From contig JAGUCH010000007.1 of assembly GCA_019096065.1 (NCBI GenBank), positions 7,078,215 through 7,142,214 of the forward strand: 64,000 nt of DNA, given 5' to 3'. A program made the translations under genes and the position numbers. Below are positions 33,601 to 40,264 of the stretch, in pieces (the stretch's first letter is position 1; each line of letters opens with the position of its first letter). Origin of the DNA: Paracyclopina nana (Eukaryota > Arthropoda > Copepoda > Cyclopoida > Cyclopettidae). The notes below the pieces were generated by a model that saw nothing but the letters and a program-made list of their open reading frames with translations, searched no databases and was not told the origin of the DNA.

Positions 33601-35194
33601 TGATTTCCTCAAAACCATCAGATTGGTTAGAGGCAATGAAAACATGATTCCAATGTCTGGTTAGCTTTTGTTTAACATTACCCTTTATGTGAACTTGTTC
33701 ATTAAAGGTGTGCATGTCAGTGAAAGCTAATCCATTTATGTCAACAAATTGCACCAAAATATGCGTGTCAATAAACTCACAATAGCAAGTGTCCACTATA
33801 TGGTTCAAAGACTTTAAACTGAGGTTTAACTTATGCACTATTTGGGTAGGCTTATAGCGTTGTTTCTTAACAATATTAGCCTTTCCTATGATAGAATGAG
33901 CCTCAATGTAAATGGGCTCGTCAGAATTATTACCTATCTGCACTGGAAAAGTGCCCTTCCGGGTCACAGAAGTAACACATCCTTCAGCAGTAGCGCTGGT
34001 ATAATCCTCATCCGGACTAAATTCCAAACACTTATCATGAAAGCTAGAGTAAACGCTTTTACTTTCTGGCTTTACTTTAACTTCATCATGGTCCACTTCG
34101 GCGTCTGAATCACCAAGAATGGGCTCAGCTACCAAAGGTATCTCATGCGGAAAGCTAGCATTAACTGTCACTTCCCTTCCAGGTAGCACAGTAATACTTT
34201 CATTTATAGCTACAGGGTAAAACGCTTCCTTAGTAAGGACTAGGGGAATCTTTTTATATTTTATTCGCCCTGGGAAATCAATAAAATGACTTCCATCCCT
34301 ACTAGTCAAGCGTATGTTGTTATCTACTAATAACGAATTCCCAATCATAAGCAGGGTCTCACAGTCAGAGACTAAGAACACTGCTTGTCTAATCAGTACT
34401 CTATTGTTAAAGGCGACTTGCAGAACCACGCCTTCAGTGCTGGGAAATTCTTCCCCATTGAAATTCTTAATAAGATAATTGGTTTGAACTCGCGGTAATG
34501 AGTAACCCAATTTTTCTTCAACTAACCTTACTAGTGTGCGAGATATGATTTGAACCATTGCTCCACTGTCAAATAAGGCATGAAGTCTTATCTGGCCTGT
34601 AACTTGGACAGGTATGTAGTACCTTTCACACACATTGTGTAATTTTAAGGAAAATACACTTAGCGTGTCATCGTCTTTAATGATCCTTTCTAGCTGTACA
34701 TTTTCATCCGGAGTTTCAATGCAGCCAGCAGTTAGCTTCGCCACATGTACAGGTACATCATACTTGTAGGATGTGTCTGGAAAGAACCAGCACATGCACA
34801 AGCATGCCATTATTATAATGTATGCTATCGCTACAGGCACGACTTGGTCATAATTGTTCAGCCACAGCACCAAAGCTAGCATAACAATTACCCATAACAA
34901 TATTTCTTTCCACATCCTAGGTGGGGTTAACCCATCTTTAGTCTCATTCATGTACTGAGAACCAGATATGGCCAAAACAATGGCACTTGAGGTTTTTTCA
35001 TCAGGCCTCTTTGCGCACTGTTTTCTCTTTTCTGAGAGTGCTTTTAGGTGATCAAAATACACTCTCCCTACTTCTTTGTTACATTCTCCACGCATAAAAG
35101 AGGGCAGAACATAACTATCATCATGTGTAGTGTCTGTTTTAGGTTCTTCTTCCATTTCAGACATTACCTTCGTGCTTGTCTCGACTTCCAGCAC
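27683..35194 (-). CDS. pol: Pol polyprotein of the LTR element, 2,503 aa
   Basis: One open frame starting at ATG 35194, overlapping the end of gag by 31 nt in a different frame, so it is made by frameshift, reinitiation or its own message. Domains: two predicted membrane helices at residues about 95-145 (WVIVMLALVLWL and VAIAYIIIMACLCMCWF), unusual for Pol; retropepsin near 205-212 (LFDSGA); Ty3-like RT about 905-1160 with catalytic YVDD at about 1073 and the downstream FPMPSTKKQLQKFIG; RNase H about 1230-1360; integrase with an HHCC zinc finger about 1560-1620 and catalytic Asp, Asp, Glu at about 1653, 1715 and 1754 (MIDLAYFD, ADNGAQL, NAYAENS). After about residue 1900 an extra tail of about 600 mostly disordered residues follows. 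All catalytic residues are present and no stop interrupts it, so it is probably functional. Confidence 0.93.
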   Translation of the reverse strand: MLEVETSTKVMSEMEEEPKTDTTHDDSYVLPSFMRGECNKEVGRVYFDHLKALSEKRKQCAKRPDEKTSSAIVLAISGSQYMNETKDGLTPPRMWKEILLWVIVMLALVLWLNNYDQVVPVAIAYIIIMACLCMCWFFPDTSYKYDVPVHVAKLTAGCIETPDENVQLERIIKDDDTLSVFSLKLHNVCERYYIPVQVTGQIRLHALFDSGAMVQIISRTLVRLVEEKLGYSLPRVQTNYLIKNFNGEEFPSTEGVVLQVAFNNRVLIRQAVFLVSDCETLLMIGNSLLVDNNIRLTSRDGSHFIDFPGRIKYKKIPLVLTKEAFYPVAINESITVLPGREVTVNASFPHEIPLVAEPILGDSDAEVDHDEVKVKPESKSVYSSFHDKCLEFSPDEDYTSATAEGCVTSVTRKGTFPVQIGNNSDEPIYIEAHSIIGKANIVKKQRYKPTQIVHKLNLSLKSLNHIVDTCYCEFIDTHILVQFVDINGLAFTDMHTFNEQVHIKGNVKQKLTRHWNHVFIASNQSDGFEEITDDLLMEFVSKWNWNSLPWVVVVPSDKLLSGEQKRIILKLNSIVEKLSVVWVKYKNVHDKCRTIALTPIENYLAGMERVVLTIMVHSYDCFPVAYQRNGNDKYYEFTILGAPTVMYKIANDIELMIHVPCPKSRDVGYMATLVYNIFGHLRYKCVADNIWVRTLMDGDVSVEEPVCLAVSSALLLLSGLPMYPHESTFEDIKTKFGGFIPFEYKPDNCACALCIAKRAGSKIMCKSYTTIYEGPIADLCVRQTVIKNPSELDLVSASLEITQDEAKNQRLYEEVYNLLLQFPSEFDPHRVLNGVAGYTFPLELDTVLKFDLDHIPVEVREDYRNILIEYKDIFSDDPRSFRLWNVDPVKFQLKDNKPLVPKVFNMSEYETTQVDRKISLMLSSGLIEIVDKSLNRYSACPCFLTSRPNDEKLPMKQRKPRLLVDLTSFNKNLIFTPSEHIVPPIPTLLGMLSNSCLMSSFDVTSGYDNLPVDSDSADMCCLAVTSPRSRYRGLYLKSKAILQGTALAVREFSSLLIQAINPEILPFTCVYVDDLLVSCKNPDKPKPATLDDYKRHLGDLRKLFDSLRELNALLQIKKTQLGVKEATVLGHLIKIDEHGVMTMQMPDKYRTAFDDFPMPSTKKQLQKFIGMTNWLSQYCPNMATYTAPLLDVMATKQGKTGKFNFSPFQEKCFYKVIEEIKTGMSLALPNFKEAYLVVDSGVISTSALLMEIDANGKAVCVGAHSARFPLSVCLSYHSFQREALGVLMMIHHYKSILFAYERLVIVTDCLSIASILASSFTGKDAFTHRLAARIYSLPVAWKIRAVPRTEIEIVDILLNKYHQTEGNTVFFAPYSIQSQITKDIYAGVYPLPEEISSKVITTQELLTHVFDTLVNSGTMSKSLLQKRLQCLNDKWVELIGSSPPFVHDDTSTILHARHKDDNEVDRLTEVSHSFEGEANPESPVFDIENNVIVDAITVKRKISVHLPGITRNLLIRLQQNCEETQKLVNMLVLTPEHEVPTSIAARYRVIDCALLVIRKNVKLPFTKATNTKVYMSMQNCVYLMACIHLLHNHLGSKKVNTLFTQSMFSTYSARISRIIVGACMHCALYRQANTRFVGKGRFRIPDKPFDLVMIDLAYFDQTLVKGKDAKVCLVIIDVYSKMIIAKPLLNSTYREVATAMEEVTSLFGVPKTLLADNGAQLTSNHALQRLIDKYKIQELCQYRTLSPNKHSNAYAENSVRVLRNALILNSKSYKRPMSEVFKLSVYAINNRPLTYLSYTDPNGVKVIPTPFSLFFDKMPGYHLGRDVFEILSESEDIIHKAEWQDVMRKYDEEEQRRFELMKATERPSFKPEIGSLVLVIKHPVNKHGYKFMQDLFEVIDVGSHSTVTVKPYLHDGLTREVSLDHVKLYRFHELYKFLPEKITHLLMRPYTPDEMLQRLSRNEMLKFLEEDEPEVNEYALRNRVSQSIAARDEAKSEWASNVTEELITATSSLGTSTIKDHQTLKHSGSILRKKATDLFKPSDVRRIQEENRRIVKQQWDNYVPKPPPNEGVTDSADSAHMKEGSYLSPDEQKADKLIDQLLESSSKTYETTLYEELKSLQSEDLPTFEDLAAKGKVFLEVPKSTRPRSPSQISTPTNMTGTLLNDDVSPVPRAFRGRRSPRPSPKSPEQEEADISKVVSEASLLINQDKFDTDLESLASALENVGEFIDDEYIDSQPLYQPTIADVLETFESEKDFEETLSKVMAENRKFSPDTKNRFLDAFKRGSQLLKKKLSMSPKKNDKEEDGNQSIKSNVIPSAPTREQIYETDMLQNDSESSSTSSPEDELLSPIKEAAVPGASDEVEPEGAAAAIPLKILQRPREGLRDKPRVDYKAMVTRRYNRKLPIHYNPGHPRESALTPEERELARIKYSFRNPRPKPNEKYILQKVVPAWRKDTNVATVQDYSKFLEAGGLDHLNDSFVQELKQLRLNRHELYLLVHKQFK

Positions 35195-37650
35195 GGTAAT
35201 CCATTTATGACCTTGTGTAATCCTTTACAAGATATACACACAGTGCCATCCTTTTTTAACTCATCCAGTGAAACACCTGGATAGTTCTCGCAACTTTTGG
35301 CATAGTGGGTCCCATTGCAGAACAGGCATCCACCTGTTTCAAATGGGTTTCCCGCCGGCAGCTTACTAATGTCGATATTAAAGGTAGCTGCAATTCTTTT
35401 AGATCGCTCAGCCTCAGTCTCGGCTTTTAACGCCGCTACTTCAGCAGTTTGGCGTTCCAATTCTGTATTCTTTCTAGCCAACTCACCATGCAGAGCACTT
35501 ATTATTTTGGCACTCTTTGAGCTAACATGTGACATCACTGATAGCATGCTAGCACTGTCCAAATTGTCCTCATCAACTTCAACCATAGCAAGATGGGCTT
35601 TGTGTTTAACAGCTGGGGCCATAGGTAGCCTAGCATCTCTAGCCCCTCTGTCTCGCTCAGTTTTCGGTATGTGAGTCCCCACATGGCCCCCAATTACCTT
35701 GACCATCTCCGATAGAGCGGCCATGCTCCTCAGGGGCGTACCTTGTTTCAACAGATGCTCATGGTATATATTGATATACCCTTGGTATTGTTGAGGCCAA
35801 TGCCTTTTCAGTAGGGCATGTGCATCAGTGATCGTCTCAGAAATGGCATGTGCTTTGCCATCTCCATCCATAGAGTCTCTATGGATTCGCAACCTGAGTT
35901 TATACAATTCCCTAACGGATTGATCAAAAGTCTGGGTGGGGTTCCTGATGATGTTATGTATTCTTACAAACTCATCTACCTCCTGGACATTCTTGGTGTA
36001 AGCATAGATGTCATTCCAAAGGATCTCTACGCCTTCACTTGCCACACCTCTGAAGTACTCAGCTGTGCTTGCAGTAGCCCCTTCGCATAAACCTTCAATT
36101 ATAGCATCATGGCTCCAGTCATACCGGCGGGCCAGTGTGCTCACTGTGCGCAAGAATTCTAGCACACTATCAGCAGTATTAGAAGAACTTTGCATATCGA
36201 ACCTCTTAGCGTACTTTGCTCTGATCTCCTTGAGGGCACTAGTATTGGCAAATTTCAGATGCCCATTAGGAGGCAAAGGTATATAATCCTTATTGTATTT
36301 AGGATCATACACACTTTTCGAATGTTCGGAGTACGAGGGAACAGCATAGCTCACCTCAGGGCTTTTTAAGTGACATTCCACAAAGATTTTGCGCTGCAAT
36401 GGGGTGAACTCAGGTCTGGTCTGCAAGGCCTGAAATAGTTTTTGCATCTCAATGACCTTTTTTCCAGGTGACAACTCCGGATCCACCATTTGCAACACAA
36501 CTCGCCTAGCAGATTCAACATCTATTATTTCATTAATATTGATAGCTTCAATCCTTTCATCCAGTGGGGCATCTTCATGGTAGACCGACTCAGCCACTGG
36601 TACTAATGAATCCTTGGACGCAGCATCAGCTAATTTCAAAACCCGTTCAAGGTTTCGTTCGTAAATATCATTTGGGTCAGCCCCAAACATGTGCTTTGCA
36701 GTCATTTGGGCAGTAGCTATTATTTTATTAGCAGTGCTCGCATCATGCAACGCAGTGTAATGGGCTCGCACCACACCCAAGTCATATGGACTCAAGGTCT
36801 TTCCTTTCAACAATTTCATTACTGTGGTTTCTACCACCTTACCAGGGGGCAGAACCACCGAATTATTTAAGACAGTCAAGTCCTTCAAAGTCATTTTAGT
36901 GGACGTAAGAATTGATTTTTGGCCATCTTGGAACCCAACCTTCTTGGGGATGGCCGACAGGTCCAATGACTTGTTTTTATTAGCATCCTTTGGCGGATCC
37001 TCCACTGCAAACGAAGTGGAGATCACTAGTCCTTCTTCCTCATCAGGTTCTAAGAAGAAGTCAGGCCGTAATCCAAACAAAGCAGCAACAGCATCTAATC
37101 CTGTTGCTGGGTTAGTAAGTTTCTCTTTATTAATCATGGTACTCAGAGCTGTTATTATTGGCTCCAATTCCTCATTAGGGCTAGCAAAGTCCTCTTCACC
37201 AGCATCAGTGGATCTATTAAGAATGATCGTTTTCTTCTCCCTGAATGCTTTATTTAAATACTCCATACCAAAACAATAGAGGAGCAAAGCACACGTAGCC
37301 GAATTGCGGTCAGGAGGGTCAATTGCATTGACATACCTGACCACCACCATAATCTGTCTAATAGGATCATCCTGGGGCATTTGCTCTATGATTTTCATAA
37401 TATGCAAATCAAGAGAAAGGGGCTCCTCGGTGCTTAGGACAATAATTTGTGTAGCATTCCATGCTCTTACCACCTCTGTCTTGGTGACATTCAAGGTACC
37501 AGTAGACGTTGGGTACTTGACCCACGATAGAAAGTCCTTCACTGCCTCCCTGCTTCCCCCAGTAGGAGTGCAAGGTTTCAGCAGTTTCCCCAAAGCAATC
37601 TCAGTGACTTCCAAGTGCACTCGAAGTGCATTTTTCAAATCACGAGACAT
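35164..37650 (-). CDS. gag: Gag of the LTR element, 828 aa
   Basis: Intact frame from ATG 37650. It is long for a Ty3-like Gag (often 300-500 aa). The C-terminus has a coiled-coil-like stretch (residues about 735-770, with ELARKNTELERQTAEVAALK), then a zinc-binding block: CX2CX3HX4C (CLFCNGTHYAKSC) and a second CX2CX3HX7C. This paired knuckle spacing recalls BEL/Pao proteins, although RT and integrase are Ty3-like. It forms the particle and packages RNA. Stop is at 35164, overlapping the start of pol. Confidence 0.88.
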   Translation of the reverse strand: MSRDLKNALRVHLEVTEIALGKLLKPCTPTGGSREAVKDFLSWVKYPTSTGTLNVTKTEVVRAWNATQIIVLSTEEPLSLDLHIMKIIEQMPQDDPIRQIMVVVRYVNAIDPPDRNSATCALLLYCFGMEYLNKAFREKKTIILNRSTDAGEEDFASPNEELEPIITALSTMINKEKLTNPATGLDAVAALFGLRPDFFLEPDEEEGLVISTSFAVEDPPKDANKNKSLDLSAIPKKVGFQDGQKSILTSTKMTLKDLTVLNNSVVLPPGKVVETTVMKLLKGKTLSPYDLGVVRAHYTALHDASTANKIIATAQMTAKHMFGADPNDIYERNLERVLKLADAASKDSLVPVAESVYHEDAPLDERIEAININEIIDVESARRVVLQMVDPELSPGKKVIEMQKLFQALQTRPEFTPLQRKIFVECHLKSPEVSYAVPSYSEHSKSVYDPKYNKDYIPLPPNGHLKFANTSALKEIRAKYAKRFDMQSSSNTADSVLEFLRTVSTLARRYDWSHDAIIEGLCEGATASTAEYFRGVASEGVEILWNDIYAYTKNVQEVDEFVRIHNIIRNPTQTFDQSVRELYKLRLRIHRDSMDGDGKAHAISETITDAHALLKRHWPQQYQGYINIYHEHLLKQGTPLRSMAALSEMVKVIGGHVGTHIPKTERDRGARDARLPMAPAVKHKAHLAMVEVDEDNLDSASMLSVMSHVSSKSAKIISALHGELARKNTELERQTAEVAALKAETEAERSKRIAATFNIDISKLPAGNPFETGGCLFCNGTHYAKSCENYPGVSLDELKKDGTVCISCKGLHKVINGLPCWKSRQARR

Positions 37651-38922
37651 CCTTCCGTTTCGCTAAAGAGAGGTTCTCTTTAACTCAACTTGTCCTTTAG
37701 TTTCGTCAGAGAAGTTAATCTCTAAGACTCAACTAGGTTTTTGTACTAAGTTAACACAAATGCTAACTTTTCGTACAGAGCTACGTCGCACGACTTAAAA
37801 GCACTAGGCCTCTAATCGCACTCAATTAAAAGCTAAAGCTTTTAATCGTAATACTGTTCAAAGCACAGTTAGCTTCCTACTTACGCCGGTCAAGTGACTC
37901 GGAGAAAAAGTTGCAATTACTATGACAAGTTTTTATTTCAATGATTAGGACCACTTTTACCTAAGTAGTCTTCACCAAAGACCCACACGCACACAAATAT
38001 ACACACACACACACAAGAATAAAGATGAGCACTTGCTCAGAAGAGATATTACCAAACCTAGGCACCAGATGTCCAACAGAATCCTAAGTGCCCACAAGCT
38101 GAAAAACAAGGGTTGCATTCACTTTTACCAATCCTGAACGCCACTGTGCTGAGCAAGCTCAACAAAGTGAATGGAAAGAGAAAGAGGTACACACACACAC
38201 AGGTATACGAAGCTCGCCCAGGCGCGCACTCTTTGCGCCCCAGAAGAGCCCTGGTCCAGAGCACCATACACTTTCCAGGGTGGCTTCCACCCCAAGCTCC
38301 ATGCACGCCCTACACGCTCCAGGTTATTCGTTCTTCCATCTGCTTCAGCTTCTAACGGGTTCAACTTTCCAAAATGGCTCCCATCTTGAGCTCCATTGAC
38401 CCATTAAAGCCCACAGGGGCAATGACACGCATGCCACCACCCGGCTACCATTTCCGGCTGCTTGGCTCCCATTTTCCAGCTTAAGACAAGCAAGGACGTC
38501 CCCACGGGCCTTCTCCCTTAGGAAATGATAGTACCAAGCCACACAACATAGGAACTTTGTCTGGCTAGGATCCATGGAATTTTCTTCACAAACTAGGGCC
38601 GTCCATTCATAGATATAGTCTATTTAGGCACAACCTCTAAATGTGGCAACGGTGCGAAATGTACGTGTGCCTTTTTCATTGCATTTACCGCTAGACTACA
38701 CATAGACACTTCCACCGGGATGGCCTTCTTGGCTCGTCAGCCTCAGGACTTTTACAGTATTGACACACCCCAGTCGCAACTAAAGTGCCGCCTAACCATC
38801 GCAGCCTCGCCCTCGGCAATTCACAGCCACAAATGGGTAACTTCAGGACGCATCCATCCATCTTTTTCCAGGACTTCTTTTGGTCTTCAAACCACTAGAG
38901 AGAGAGTGGCCATTCATCCCTC
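37651..38922 (-). other. Leader between 5' LTR and gag
   Basis: About 1.27 kb without a supported gene. It holds an imperfect (CA)n tract at about 37,995-38,014 and several short hairpins. Small plus-strand open stretches here are not supported. It should contain the packaging signal. Confidence 0.5.
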
Positions 38923-38933
38923 CGGGGCCTCCA
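38923..38933 (-). other. Primer-binding site, tRNA-Thr type
   Basis: Three bases inside the 5' LTR the minus strand reads TGGAGGCCCCG. Its complement CGGGGCCTCCA equals the 3' end of animal tRNA-Thr including CCA, based on my recollection of tRNA-Thr sequences. Confidence 0.6.
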
Positions 38934-38936
38934 AAA

Positions 38937-39645
38937 TGGTGTACAATTCGTACTCTCTTCAGGAACCTAGGAAGGTTAAGCATCGGTCCCAAGTCCAGTA
39001 CTCATTCGCAACACCGGAGCTGCCAGGTCTCACGAGCCGCTATGCAGAGGCCGCAGCCTCACGTACACAGCTTCTGGCAAGGAACCTCTCGGCACGCTTA
39101 TGTACAGTTGACCAGTGGTTAAGGCTCGCCCTTTCACCCTGATCATTCCAGGGATCAGGACCTCGCTATGAGTTGAGCACTAATATACTTCATTAAGGTC
39201 TGATGGTATTTTCTATTCATTAGCTGGCACAACACAACATAACAGCTGCTTCTAATCAGAGCTCAAAACAATATATATGACAATAAAGTTTCTTCTCTGT
39301 GGCTGTCTCTTCAGTGCTGCACACGTCAAACTTGGCGAGGATCTTCAGGTTCCAGCTGCTGGCAGAGTTCACACCAGTCAACCTCTAGCTATAAGGTTGA
39401 CATGTTGCTTCTCTGAAGTCCCCTGAAGAACTCCCCTCTACCTCGCAATCCTGCCTTGTCCTCCCAAGGCTAACCTCCCTTCACCAGGTAGCTTCATCTT
39501 CCTTCCCATATTTCTGATGCAATTCAACAGGGAGGTTGCGAGGTTATGGTTGATATTTTTGCGTTGAATAGTCATCTTCTTCTTCCTTCTGTTTCTGTCA
39601 TCCCATTTCCATATCATAACGCCATGATGAACTTGTCGTCCATCA
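38937..39645 (-). repeat. LTR, right copy (5' LTR relative to gag-pol)
   Basis: 709 bp, the same as 14,937-15,645 by line-by-line reading. Its inner edge leads straight to the primer-binding site and the outer edge to the TTAT duplication. Confidence 0.92.
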
Positions 39646-39649
39646 TTAT
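39646..39649 (+). repeat. Target-site duplication TTAT, right
   Basis: Matches 14,933-14,936 and joins the left and right halves of the receptor-like exon in frame when counted once. Confidence 0.8.
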
Positions 39650-40094
39650 TCCATTGATGAAGCCAACAAATCTTTGGGATTTGCCCTGCAATTAAGCGCC
39701 ATTTCCATCCTCTTAGGTAATACTATTAATATTTTACCAAAACTGAAAATTTAACAATCTTTCATTTGACACAGTTGTGGAAACCTGCCAGGTTCTGATT
39801 TACATCTGGATCACTTGGTATCGACACAACCACAACAGATCAGTGGCTGGAATCCTGAATGGGAGCACCTTGAGAAAAAGGCAGAGAAGCACAATGATCA
39901 CCTTTGGAGGACAAGTACTGATCTACAGCATCAAGTCCATCGGCTTGGGACTCATCCAGTTCTTTCTCCTGTTCAACTCATCCAACAAGTCCTACTTTGC
40001 CCTATTTGTCGTTGTCGAGTCAGCAATTCTCGCTTTAGCTCAGTGGATCAGCTCACCTGACATTCTCAGAAATGTCCTCCATATGTCAATCTGA
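39650..40094 (+). pseudogene. Multi-pass receptor-like gene, 3' part
   Basis: The rest of exon 2 (39650-39716), a 58-bp intron with GTAATA donor and TTGACACAG acceptor, and exon 3 (39775-40094, stop TGA). It adds three more hydrophobic segments (for example QVLIYIWITW, GLGLIQFFLLF, FVVVESAILALAQW). Separated from its promoter and first exons by the 24.7-kb insertion, so this allele should be null unless the element is spliced out of the transcript. Confidence 0.7.
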
Positions 40095-40264
40095 AAAAGT
40101 AAGCTTTTTTAAGAGCATTTTGACTTATCATTCATGAAAGTCAGTTCAATCTAGCTTCAACGGTTGTGAAAGCATCCTACTCAAATATGAATTTGATCCA
40201 TTTTGTGAATTCACTGAGTTTTGACATTTATTGCTGGATATTCTTCACATAAAATAAAGCAGGA

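Larger units (their letters stand above)
14937..39645 (-). mobile_element. Giant 24.7-kb env-bearing Ty3-like LTR retroelement
   Basis: The element is bounded by direct 709-bp repeats that begin TG and end CA, at 14937-15645 and 38937-39645, exactly 24,000 bp apart, and flanked by TTAT. Reading the LTRs side by side I see no difference. Coding order on the minus strand is leader, gag (37650-35164), pol (35194-27683), a roughly 8-kb insert, an accessory ORF (19547-17910), an env-like gene (17663-15760) and the 3' LTR. The insert contains plus-strand genes (19.8-21.9 kb) and repeat-rich non-coding DNA (21.96-27.66 kb). RT, integrase and the GLI-like tether region are of Ty3/Metaviridae type. 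Env, extra internal promoters and ambisense genes make it resemble a complex retrovirus. Identical LTRs and an otherwise intact target gene mean recent insertion, unless an assembly effect is involved. Confidence 0.93.

Noticed and set aside
27683-37650. Many plus-strand open stretches opposite gag and pol
   Set aside because: All lie within intact minus-strand frames and show no domain, promoter or splice support.
38720-39142. 140-codon plus-strand stretch over the right LTR edge
   Set aside because: It crosses leader, primer-binding site and LTR; its LTR part occurs again at 14,936-15,142, so it is fortuitous.
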